Shown: positions 52,023 to 59,254 of the stretch, in pieces
Numbering within the stretch: position 1 is the first letter of the stretch
How the letters are laid out: each line of letters starts with the position of its first letter
NCBI GenBank assembly: GCA_032161045.1
Contig: JAVHTH010000001.1
Strand: one strand, 5' to 3'
Origin: Fervidibacter sinensis
GTDB taxonomy: Bacteria > Armatimonadota > Fervidibacteria > Fervidibacterales > Fervidibacteraceae
DNA length: 64,000 nt
Translations under genes and position numbers: made by a program
The notes under the pieces: model-generated
Seen by the model: the letters and a program-made list of their open reading frames with translations, nothing else
What the model was told of the DNA's origin: nothing
The model's database searches: none

Positions 52023-52970
52023 TCAAAGTTTTCCTTTCAATTTATCAACAGGTGAAACCTTTGCGTGAAGTTTCTGCAAATCCGTAGCCCACAACCTCAC
52101 ATACCTTGATGTCATCGCAGGCGTTGAGTGACCCAGCAAAAGTTGCAGCGAGAAACCATCTCCACCGTTCAAAAGCCACAACCTCGCGAAACCGTGCCTT
52201 AGGGAGTGAAACGAAAGCGGTTTCAATCCCGCTCTCTTTTGCGCTCTGTGCCAAGCGCGTAACGCATACCTATCATCCAACGGCGCGCCATTCTTGAAAA
52301 CGAAAAGAGGTTCATCTGGTGAGATTGTTGAAAACAAAAATGCCCTTTTGGTGAGATACTTTCTCAGCACTTGTGCGGTTTTGACGCCGAAATAAATGAG
52401 CCTCTCTTTGCCTCCCTTACCCATCACTTTCGCAACCCTCTGGAGCAAATCAACATCGCTAACTTTCAAATTAAGCAACTCTCCCAACCGCGCGCCGCTA
52501 TCAAAAGCGAGCATGAACAAAGCGAGGTTTCGCAAATCGTGGAAATTGGAGGGGTTAAGGGTGCTAATTGCTTTTTGAAAGTGCTCTTCGGTTACGGGCG
52601 TGGGAAGGGGCTGGTGGGGTTTTGGTTTCGCAACTTTGCTGCAAGGGTTCTCTGCAATAATTCCTTCCTTGTTCAGCCAAGAAAAGAAAGTGGAGATGGC
52701 GACGAAATAGGTGTGAACGGAGACGGGACTTAAACCCCTACTTTGAAGATGAGCGATGTAGAGTTGAATGTGGAGGGGTTGGCAGGTGGTGGGCGATGGG
52801 CAGTGTAACCCTGCTTGAGAGTGGAACTTGACGAACATCTTCATGTGCTGCGCGAACCACTCTAAAGTTTTGTTGCTTCTCCCAGCGATACGCTTCGCCC
52901 AGAGAAAAACCGCAATTGCTTTCTCCCAATCAAGCGAGGGTGTTAATGTGTGAACGGTTTGCGCAACCAT
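52023..52970 (-). CDS. Tyrosine recombinase (integrase) of the element
   Basis: The 315-residue protein is XerC/D-like with a complete catalytic set: Arg161 (GARLGELL), Lys in GKGGKER, His255-x-x-Arg258 (FHSLRHGF), His281 (LLGHST) and Tyr290 (SRYVRL). The N-terminal SAM-like core-binding domain is present (about 10-105). It is placed next to the intact tRNA-Ala and the right arm-like repeat, as expected for the enzyme that inserted the element. It should also excise it. Confidence 0.93.
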   Translation of the reverse strand: MVAQTVHTLTPSLDWEKAIAVFLWAKRIAGRSNKTLEWFAQHMKMFVKFHSQAGLHCPSPTTCQPLHIQLYIAHLQSRGLSPVSVHTYFVAISTFFSWLNKEGIIAENPCSKVAKPKPHQPLPTPVTEEHFQKAISTLNPSNFHDLRNLALFMLAFDSGARLGELLNLKVSDVDLLQRVAKVMGKGGKERLIYFGVKTAQVLRKYLTKRAFLFSTISPDEPLFVFKNGAPLDDRYALRAWHRAQKRAGLKPLSFHSLRHGFARLWLLNGGDGFSLQLLLGHSTPAMTSRYVRLWATDLQKLHAKVSPVDKLKGKL

Positions 52971-53015
52971 TTTTGTGCGACCCCCTGAATTTTGGGTTTT
53001 CGCGGGTTTCCCTGC

Positions 53016-53062
53016 CGAGATTGAGGGATGCCCTCAAAAATTGGGGAGAAATCGTGGATTTT
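53016..53062. repeat. Right arm-like repeat near the attachment site
   Basis: Inverted partner of 30401-30445, starting about 10 bases inside the right attachment repeat. Reverse-strand reading gives AAAATCCACGATTT, CCCCAATTTTTGAGGGCATC and TCG in the same order as on the left. Confidence 0.7.
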
Positions 53063-53071
53063 GGCGGTAAA

Positions 53072-53121
53072 AATGGTGGAGGCGGCGGGATTTGAACCCG
53101 CGACCTCTGGAGTGCGATTCC
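53072..53121 (-). repeat. Proximal attachment site inside tRNA-Ala
   Basis: Fifty bases identical to 30321-30370, in the same orientation, from two bases beyond the CCA end into the anticodon stem. The crossover must lie in this block. Confidence 0.9.
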
Positions 53122-53148
53122 AGCGCTCTCCCTCTGAGCTACGCCCCC
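53074..53148 (-). tRNA. tRNA-Ala (CGC anticodon), intact, CCA encoded
   Basis: The reverse strand starts GGGGGCG and ends CGCCTCC-A-CCA. D arm GCTC/GAGC, anticodon stem CTGGA/TCCAG with loop ATCGCAC giving anticodon CGC, and T arm GCGGG-TTCAAAT-CCCGC all pair. One G-T wobble is in the acceptor stem. It is the integration target of the 22.8-kb element, whose copy restores the 3' half. Confidence 0.95.
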
Positions 53149-53367
53149 ACTTTTTCGGCGCTCTTAATTTTAGCACAGCCAAACGAATGCGTCGGTAAAA
53201 ATGTTTTCGCCAGCGACCTTAACAAACGACAGTGTCGCACTTGTCCCTGAGTTAGAATCGGCTCGCCAGAAGTCTCACTCCCAAATCGCCATTAAAAGCC
53301 ACAACCGAATGACAAAAAGCGTGACCGTCATTCCTGTCTTTTCCGCAGATTCGCGCCCAACAGAATG

Positions 53368-53397
53368 TTGAAAGGCAGGATTGTGCAAAACTATAGG
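53368..53397 (+). promoter_or_regulatory. Candidate promoter before the mraY-like gene
   Basis: TTGAAA (53368-53373), 18-base spacer, TATAGG (53392-53397), about 30 bases before the start codon. The -35 is good and the -10 moderate. Confidence 0.4.
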
Positions 53398-53428
53398 GTG
53401 AGAACTTGAAGGCGAAAGGGTGGAGACA

Positions 53429-54412
53429 ATGGTTGGTTTGGTCGGATTGTCACTGGGAGCGAGTGCTTTACTGACAGCCTTAATCACTTGGCTAATTTTG
53501 CCGTCACTGAAACGAATCAAAGGCGAAACAGTTCGCGAAGATGTTCCAGAGCGGCACAAAGCGAAAGCGGGAACACCCACACTGGGCGGAATCAGTTTCA
53601 CCGTCGCTGTACCATTGACAGTTTTGATATTGACAATTTTTCGGTTTCCTTCTTTCGCCGTTGACGCCTTGATTTTCTGCGGTGCGATGGTTAGTTACGC
53701 CGTTTTGGGATTCGCCGATGATTGGGCGAAGTTGAAGCGTCGGAAAGGGTGGAGAACTCAGCCAAAATTGGCAGCACAAGTGGCGTTGGCTGTTTTGTGG
53801 GTTGCGTTGGCTAAGCAGCGATGGCTGCTTTCTTCACCTTTTTCAACTCCGTCAACTCTTGCCAATTGGATTTGGTTCGCTTTCCTTCTGTTGCTCTTTT
53901 TGGCAACGGTTAACGGCGTGAACATCGCGGACGGATTAGACGGGCTTGCATCAGGCTTGACAGCAATTGCCGCTTTTGCTGTTGGGTTGGTGGCTCTGTT
54001 CAATGAATTGACAATTGGCGCGTTGACTGCTTTTGCCCTTTGTGGTGGCTGTTTGGGTTTTCTCGTTTTCAACCGCTACCCAGCAAAGGTTTTCATGGGC
54101 GATGTGGGTTCTATGGCACTTGGAGCGGGGTTGGCGATGAGTGTGTTCTCAAGTCACGCTACTTTGCCGTTTTTGCTCATCGGTCTGGTTTTTTGGGTTG
54201 AGCAGGCAACCGTCACACTGCAGGTCGCTTACTTCAAATGGACGAAACGCCGTTACGGGGAAGGACGCAGGATTTTCCCCATGACCCCAATCCACCATTC
54301 GTTTGAACTTTTGGGCTGGCACGAACCTGTAATCGTCTCTGCTTTTTGGCTTGCTGGAGTTTTCACCGCTGCTTTGGGCGTTTCCTTAGGTGCAATTCTG
54401 TCAAGGTGGTGA
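53429..54412 (+). CDS. MraY/WecA-family phospho-sugar transferase
   Basis: The 327-residue membrane protein transfers a sugar-1-phosphate to undecaprenyl phosphate. Seen are about ten helices and the catalytic loops: FADDWAKLKRRK (Asp pair), NGVNIADGLDGLASG, FMGDVGSMALG, and a C-terminal MTPIHHSFELLGW with the MraY-type HHxxEL motif. The PxHHxFEL pattern and ERHKAKAGTPTLGG favour MraY (phospho-MurNAc-pentapeptide, lipid I) over WecA. It is outside a mur cluster, which is unusual for MraY. ATG 53429 is chosen over GTG 53420. Confidence 0.87.
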   Translation: MVGLVGLSLGASALLTALITWLILPSLKRIKGETVREDVPERHKAKAGTPTLGGISFTVAVPLTVLILTIFRFPSFAVDALIFCGAMVSYAVLGFADDWAKLKRRKGWRTQPKLAAQVALAVLWVALAKQRWLLSSPFSTPSTLANWIWFAFLLLLFLATVNGVNIADGLDGLASGLTAIAAFAVGLVALFNELTIGALTAFALCGGCLGFLVFNRYPAKVFMGDVGSMALGAGLAMSVFSSHATLPFLLIGLVFWVEQATVTLQVAYFKWTKRRYGEGRRIFPMTPIHHSFELLGWHEPVIVSAFWLAGVFTAALGVSLGAILSRW

Positions 54413-54419
54413 AGGCAAG

Positions 54420-56810
54420 ATGTCAATTGCTGGTCGGACGAAATTCGTGCTATTGACAGTTTTTTCGCTCTCTTTTTGTGGGCTCAGCACTGAAATTGCC
54501 CTAACTCGCGTTTTCGCTGTCGTGCTCCGCTATCATTTCGCTTTCCTTGCAATAGCCATCGCTTTGTGTGGTCTCGGACTTGGGGGATATATCGCGCATT
54601 GGTTACGGACTAAGGATGAACGGATTCTCGCTTGGTTCATCTCGTGCTTTGCCTTAGCAACTTTGTTTGCAACTTGGTTTCTCGTCTCAATTCTGCTGCC
54701 TTACTTTCCAACGGCATTTTGGCTGGCAGGTTTGATCGCTTTACTTCCTTTCCTTTGTCTCGGTGTGACGATGGCATTGCTTTTTGACCGATACAGCGCT
54801 CTCAGTGGCTACCTTTACGGTGCAGATTTGGCGGGAGCGGCAATCGCCGCTGCGGGGATAATTTTGCTGCTTGACACTTTCGGTGGCTTAAATGCCTTAA
54901 TTTTTGCAGCAGGTATTGCGTTCCTTGCAGCGACACTGGTTGTTGAACGAGCGATTGCGCTCAAATTGCTTGGTCTCGTTTTCGCTATTGGTTGCTTCGC
55001 TTTCAGTTTTGCCAACCGCGATTACCGAATCTTTGATTTGCCGCCAGTTCGCCATGCTCGTCCCGAAATGGTCAAACCGATGTTAGCAGAACTGGCAACG
55101 GGCAAATCGCGCATAATCGCAACCATTTGGAACTCCTTCTCGCGAACCGATGTGGTTAAAGACGAAGGGGTTGACGATTTGCTTCACCTTTACACTGATG
55201 GAGAAGTCCCAGCGCTGATGGTTAGATTGCGCAAAGGAAATTTGAAAGACGGTGAATGGTTGATGGGGACTTTGATGGGTGTCCCATACGCACTCTTGAC
55301 TTTCCCTAAGGCTAAGGGACAACCGCGACGACAAATCAATTCCGTTTTGGCGCTTGGCTCAGGTGGAGGCGTTGATGTCATTTGCTCGCTCATTGCAGGC
55401 GCAAAACAGGTGGATGCAGTGGATGTCAACCCAGCGATGAAAGTTTTTGCGGAAAAGTTTCGCGACTTTAATGGCGGCATTTACGAAAAGCGTGGGGTGA
55501 AGTTCTACATTGCAGAGGCTCGTGCGTTCGTCAAGCAAGCACGCCGAAAATACGATTTGGTCGTCATGGCGTTGACTCAAACGGCGACTATCGGCAAAGC
55601 GGGTTTGGCGCTTGTTGAAAGTTATGTTCACACGAAAGATGCTTGCCGCGATTATTGGAAGGTTTTGAGCGACAAAGGGATTGTCGCACTTATTACGCAA
55701 GAACCTTCTTTGGCTTTGCGTTGGTGGCTAACTTGCTTGGAGGTCGTAGAAGAGCAAACTGGCAAGAAACCATCGGAAGCAGCGCTTCACCTTGCTTGGT
55801 GGGAACTACCGCGAGAACTTTGGGCTACGACGCCTTATAGGCAACTTGTCATAATGGCTCGCAAACCTTTCAGCAAGGATGATGCTGAACTTTTGCGAAT
55901 TGTGACGGAGCGATGGCGAATCATTCCTGTTTTCGTTCCGTTCGTTGCTGCGGATGAACCGTTGAGGGCAATTGTGACGGGCGATTATTCAGCGGAAGAT
56001 GTGATTGCCGAGACTCTTTGGCGTTACCGAATAAATGTCCGTCCCGTCACTGACGATTCGCCTTTCTTCGTTGATTTATCGCCGACTGTCCCGCAAATTA
56101 TGTGGCAGTTCGTCATCTCCGCTTTTGTCGCTGTTTTGGTGTTCGGGGTTGTGGCGGGTTTGACAGAAACAAGGAGACGCTCAAAACAAGTTTTCTCCTT
56201 GCGGGCTTTTTGGTTACCGACTGTGTATGTTGCTTTGCTTGGAATTGGGTTCATGCTGGTTGAAATCGGTTTGATGCAAAGGACAATGCTTTTGCTCGGT
56301 AGCCCAACTCACACGCTTGCTTTGTTCGTCGGTGCTTTGCTCTTAGGTGGAGCGTTGGGAAGCGCGATGACGCAAAGGCAAAGTCAAGAACGACTGATGG
56401 ATTGGGCAATGACGGCGTGCGTTGTTGTGGCGGCTGCGACTTCGGTGCTCGGACTTTTCATCGCCCCAATCGTTAACGCTTTGCACAACTTGCCACTTTC
56501 AATCCGCGCCCTTTCGCTTTTTGCTTTGACAATGGCTTTAGGCATTCCGATGGGGATGCCTTTCCCATCTGCGATGAGGTTAGCGCCAGTTTTGTGGGCA
56601 GTGAGCGTTGCTTACCTTTGGGGCGTCAATGGGGTTATGAGCGTGGTCGGCTCTGTCAGCGCTGTTTTAATGGGCAAGTTCGCAGGTTACAGCAAAGCGA
56701 TAATTTTCGGCGCAATATGCTACCTTATCGCCGCAGCGGTAATTCGCAGGTGCACTCCATCAGGGGAATTGTCCGACAAACTTCTGGAGAGAAAGGGGCA
56801 AGAAAATTGA
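54420..56810 (+). CDS. Spermidine-synthase-like membrane protein
   Basis: The 796-residue protein has an N-terminal block of about seven membrane helices, a SAM-dependent aminopropyltransferase-like domain (about residues 285-480; LALGSGGGVDVICSL and VDAVDVNPAM), and a second membrane block of five or six helices at the C-terminus. This is the layout of the fused membrane-spermidine synthase family often found in thermophiles. Whether it makes polyamines or moves a lipid-like substrate is unknown. ATG 54420 starts seven bases after the mraY-like stop, so they may form one unit. Confidence 0.75.
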   Translation: MSIAGRTKFVLLTVFSLSFCGLSTEIALTRVFAVVLRYHFAFLAIAIALCGLGLGGYIAHWLRTKDERILAWFISCFALATLFATWFLVSILLPYFPTAFWLAGLIALLPFLCLGVTMALLFDRYSALSGYLYGADLAGAAIAAAGIILLLDTFGGLNALIFAAGIAFLAATLVVERAIALKLLGLVFAIGCFAFSFANRDYRIFDLPPVRHARPEMVKPMLAELATGKSRIIATIWNSFSRTDVVKDEGVDDLLHLYTDGEVPALMVRLRKGNLKDGEWLMGTLMGVPYALLTFPKAKGQPRRQINSVLALGSGGGVDVICSLIAGAKQVDAVDVNPAMKVFAEKFRDFNGGIYEKRGVKFYIAEARAFVKQARRKYDLVVMALTQTATIGKAGLALVESYVHTKDACRDYWKVLSDKGIVALITQEPSLALRWWLTCLEVVEEQTGKKPSEAALHLAWWELPRELWATTPYRQLVIMARKPFSKDDAELLRIVTERWRIIPVFVPFVAADEPLRAIVTGDYSAEDVIAETLWRYRINVRPVTDDSPFFVDLSPTVPQIMWQFVISAFVAVLVFGVVAGLTETRRRSKQVFSLRAFWLPTVYVALLGIGFMLVEIGLMQRTMLLLGSPTHTLALFVGALLLGGALGSAMTQRQSQERLMDWAMTACVVVAAATSVLGLFIAPIVNALHNLPLSIRALSLFALTMALGIPMGMPFPSAMRLAPVLWAVSVAYLWGVNGVMSVVGSVSAVLMGKFAGYSKAIIFGAICYLIAAAVIRRCTPSGELSDKLLERKGQEN

Positions 56811-56946
56811 AAGGTGAACGCACCAGAACGCCGATTTTTTTCACTGCAAATGTTGTCGGCAGTTGTCTTATCCCAAAATGCTATGGGCTTTAGCCCTTGG
56901 TTGCTGACGCTTTTACTGAGCGCCAACTTTAACTGGCGAGTTCTTG

Positions 56947-57001
56947 GTAGGGGCAGATGAAATCTGCCCGTTCTTTTCGGGCGCATTTCGTGTGCCCCTA
57001 C
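56947..57001. repeat. Paired-hairpin repeat of the GGGGCAnATGAAAT type
   Basis: GTAGGGGCAGATGAAATCTGCCC and a second hairpin GGGCGCATTTCGTGTGCCC (each under its own pairing) with outer ends GTAGGGG and CCCCTAC. It combines the unit type seen in triplicate at 27205-27294 with the paired layout of the other elements. Lies in the gap before the Gfo/Idh gene. Confidence 0.6.
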
Positions 57002-57032
57002 AGGTGTCCTTAAAAATAGGAGGTGCGGGCAA

Positions 57033-58046
57033 ATGAGTCGTAAAGTGAGGTTGGGTTTCATCGGTGCTGGCAGCATCACAGGGATGCACTTGCGCAACTT
57101 GAAAGATGTCAAGGAGGCGAAAATTGTCGCTTTCTCCGACCCGAACATTGACTCTGCGAAGCGGTGGGCAGAGCAGGTTGGGCTTCAAGTCAAAGAAGGC
57201 AAAACTGTTTTCGCCGATTGGTGCGAAATGCTTGACAAAGTTGATTTGGACGCAGTCATCATCCTTTCCCCACATTCAGCCCACTGCGAGCAAATTCTCA
57301 CTGCACTCGGTCGCGGGTTGCATGTCCTGACCGAAAAGCCGATGGTGGTCAAGGTCGGTGAGGCGAAGAAAGTCATCGCTGCGACAAAGCAAGCGGGCAA
57401 GGTTGTAGTTGTCGGTTACCAACGCCGCTTCATGCCGCATTTTCGCTTCGTTCGCGAGCAAGTTGTCAAGGGAAACTTGGGTGAACTCAATTTCATTGAA
57501 GCCTTCGTCGGTCAAGGATGGCAGCGAGGCACTGCTAACACATGGAGGCAGGATCCGAAACTCAGCGGTGGCGGTTTCTTGATGGACACAGGAAGCCACA
57601 TCGTTGACATCGTGCTTTGGACCGCACAGGCAAAGCCAGTTCAAGTGACCGCAACTATCAGCAACAACGGTGCACCAGTTGAAATCAACGACATCGTCGG
57701 CGTCCAATTCTCCAATGGCTCGCTTGCCTCCATCGTGACTGTCGGCAGTGCGATCAGTTTCTTTGAGCACCACACCTTCATCTTTAGCGAGGGAGTGATT
57801 CGGCTTGAACATGGTAAAGTCATAGTTGGGAAACGCCGTCAAGATCAACCTTGGGGGGCAGAATGGCGAGAGGTTGAACCATCCGAACTTCCACCAGCAT
57901 CTAACCCTGACCGTCACTTCATTGATGTCGTTTTGGGGCGAACGGAAAACGAAAGTCCACCCGAAGACGCTTTGAAAGTCATTGCAGTAACCGAAGCGGC
58001 TTACAAGTCGGCAGCAACAGGGCAAGCGGTAAGAGTGCGATTGTAG
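57033..58046 (+). CDS. Gfo/Idh/MocA family NAD(P)-dependent oxidoreductase
   Basis: The 337-residue protein has the nucleotide-binding GFIGAGSITGMHLRNL, the LTEKPMVV motif near residue 100, and GGGFLMDTGSHIVDI with the conserved catalytic Asp/His. Typical length. It oxidises or reduces an unknown sugar or polyol. The ATG follows GGAGGTG. It stands alone between repeats. Similarity to the paralogue at 4881 is limited to family motifs. Confidence 0.9.
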   Translation: MSRKVRLGFIGAGSITGMHLRNLKDVKEAKIVAFSDPNIDSAKRWAEQVGLQVKEGKTVFADWCEMLDKVDLDAVIILSPHSAHCEQILTALGRGLHVLTEKPMVVKVGEAKKVIAATKQAGKVVVVGYQRRFMPHFRFVREQVVKGNLGELNFIEAFVGQGWQRGTANTWRQDPKLSGGGFLMDTGSHIVDIVLWTAQAKPVQVTATISNNGAPVEINDIVGVQFSNGSLASIVTVGSAISFFEHHTFIFSEGVIRLEHGKVIVGKRRQDQPWGAEWREVEPSELPPASNPDRHFIDVVLGRTENESPPEDALKVIAVTEAAYKSAATGQAVRVRL

Positions 58047-58159
58047 GTTTTTGCTCGTGCCACTGGTTTCAGCCGAAATTCGGCGCGCTGGAACCATGCC
58101 ATCCAAAAGTGAAAAATTCGGTGTGTTGGATGCATACCGCCCGAAAGAATCGGCTCAAT

Positions 58160-58224
58160 GTAGGGCGCGGTTTTACACCGCGCCGAAAAAAATTTTGTCG
58201 GCAGGGTATAAAACCCTGCCCTAC
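58160..58224. repeat. Paired-hairpin repeat
   Basis: Outer ends GTAGGGC and GCCCTAC; left core GCGCGGTTTTACACCGCGC, right core CAGGGTATAAAACCCTG; inner ends GCCGA and TCGGC. A GGCAGGCC/GGCTTGCC palindrome follows at about 58236-58260. It lies between convergent genes and could end transcripts from both sides. Confidence 0.75.
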
Positions 58225-58271
58225 AAGGGAAATTCGGCAGGCCAAAGGCTTGCCCTCCGAAAGGCAAACTT

Positions 58272-58919
58272 TTATCTCTTTAGCAACCGCTCCCCCAGTT
58301 CAATTAGTTTCACGATCTCGCTTCGCATCCGCTCTGTGATGTGGAGTAAAGATTCCCGCCTTGGTGCATCGGGCAGAAGTTCTGGCATAAACGGTTTACC
58401 GAAAACGATTGTGACTGGCGCTGGTTTCGGAATTGGTGCTTCCATGTGCCATGCTTCGTAAATTCCCGCTAAACCGCATGGGACAATTGGGACCTGTGCT
58501 TCGGCAGCAATCATTGCCGGTCCAAGTTGAAACGGGCGCAATTTGCCATGGTCACTTCTCGTCCCTTCTGGAAAAATGACTAAAGCGTCCCCGCTTCGCA
58601 ATTTTTGAATTGACAAACGCAATGCTCTTCTGTCTGGCGCATCTTGCTCAACGGGGATGCAATCTGTCAACCAAAGGAAAGTTCGGACGATGGGCAGGTA
58701 AAACAGTGGTCGTTTAGCGACGAAACTAAAGGGACGAGGAGCAAAAATTGCAAGCAGGATTGGGTCAAGGTAAGTCGGATGATTGGAGACAATCAAAACC
58801 CCACCATTTCGGGGTATGTTTTCCGCGCCGACAACTTTCGGGCGGAAGAGCATCCAAGCAATCGCCTTCGCAATGGGTTGAAGCAGCCTGTATGTTCTTG
58901 CTCTACCCTCGCTCATCAT
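58272..58919 (-). CDS. 1-acyl-sn-glycerol-3-phosphate acyltransferase-like protein
   Basis: The 215-residue protein has the acyltransferase motifs SNHPTYLDP (His-x4-Asp catalytic), FPEGTRSDHG and VPIVPCGL. Such enzymes add the second acyl chain to make phosphatidic acid at the membrane. ATG 58919 is chosen as the first of two adjacent starts after GGGAAG; the frame is open to 59045, and that extension has a hydrophobic start but poor resemblance to relatives. Confidence 0.88.
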   Translation of the reverse strand: MMSEGRARTYRLLQPIAKAIAWMLFRPKVVGAENIPRNGGVLIVSNHPTYLDPILLAIFAPRPFSFVAKRPLFYLPIVRTFLWLTDCIPVEQDAPDRRALRLSIQKLRSGDALVIFPEGTRSDHGKLRPFQLGPAMIAAEAQVPIVPCGLAGIYEAWHMEAPIPKPAPVTIVFGKPFMPELLPDAPRRESLLHITERMRSEIVKLIELGERLLKR

Positions 58920-59087
58920 CTTGACATCTTCCCGAAAGAATTTTTCAACCTGCAACCCACTTGACAATTGGTTTGGGCAGAGTGTAAGCCGCAAGGCAAG
59001 TAGCGAAACCGCAATCCAATTCCACAGAGAGCACGCCGTAACCAAATCTTAGCACAGGAGGAAGTGAGGATATGTGGAGGCATAATT

Positions 59088-59234
59088 GACGACGGGTTCG
59101 CAGTTAGTCACGAAGCGGTAGAAAGGTAGCACAGCAGTTGCACAGAGATGCAAATTATCGCTCTGTTTTCGCACGCCGTGCTCAACTTCAACAGAGTTCC
59201 ACTTCGCTTCGTGCTTCGCTGCGAACCCATCGTC
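59088..59234. mobile_element. MITE-like or structured-RNA element with terminal inverted repeats
   Basis: A 147-bp segment ends in 16-bp inverted repeats matching at 15 of 16 positions: GACGACGGGTTCGCAG left and the complement of GACGATGGGTTCGCAG right. Just inside is a second perfect nine-base pair (CACGAAGCG at 59109, CGCTTCGTG at 59205). No open frame is inside. It could be a miniature transposable element or a long hairpin RNA. Target-site duplication is not clear. The rest of 58920-59254 shows nothing else. Confidence 0.5.
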
Positions 59235-59254
59235 ATGGACTGCACTCAATGATT

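Larger units (their letters stand above)
30321..53121. mobile_element. Integrated mobile element in tRNA-Ala, about 22.8 kb
   Basis: The element is bounded by 50-bp direct repeats, has a tyrosine recombinase adjacent to the intact tRNA, and has related inverted repeats just inside both ends. Cargo: Cas4-like nuclease, ParA and partner, GGCT-fold protein, broken methyltransferase, PLD-SNF2 helicase, HExxH protein, giant primase-helicase-PolB protein, zinc-finger genes and integrase. No capsid, portal, terminase, relaxase or conjugation gene is visible, so it looks like an integrative plasmid-like element. By logic it resembles pipolins (PolB-bearing, tRNA-integrated), but its polymerase is not of the primer-independent type as far as can be seen. 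Confidence 0.88.
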
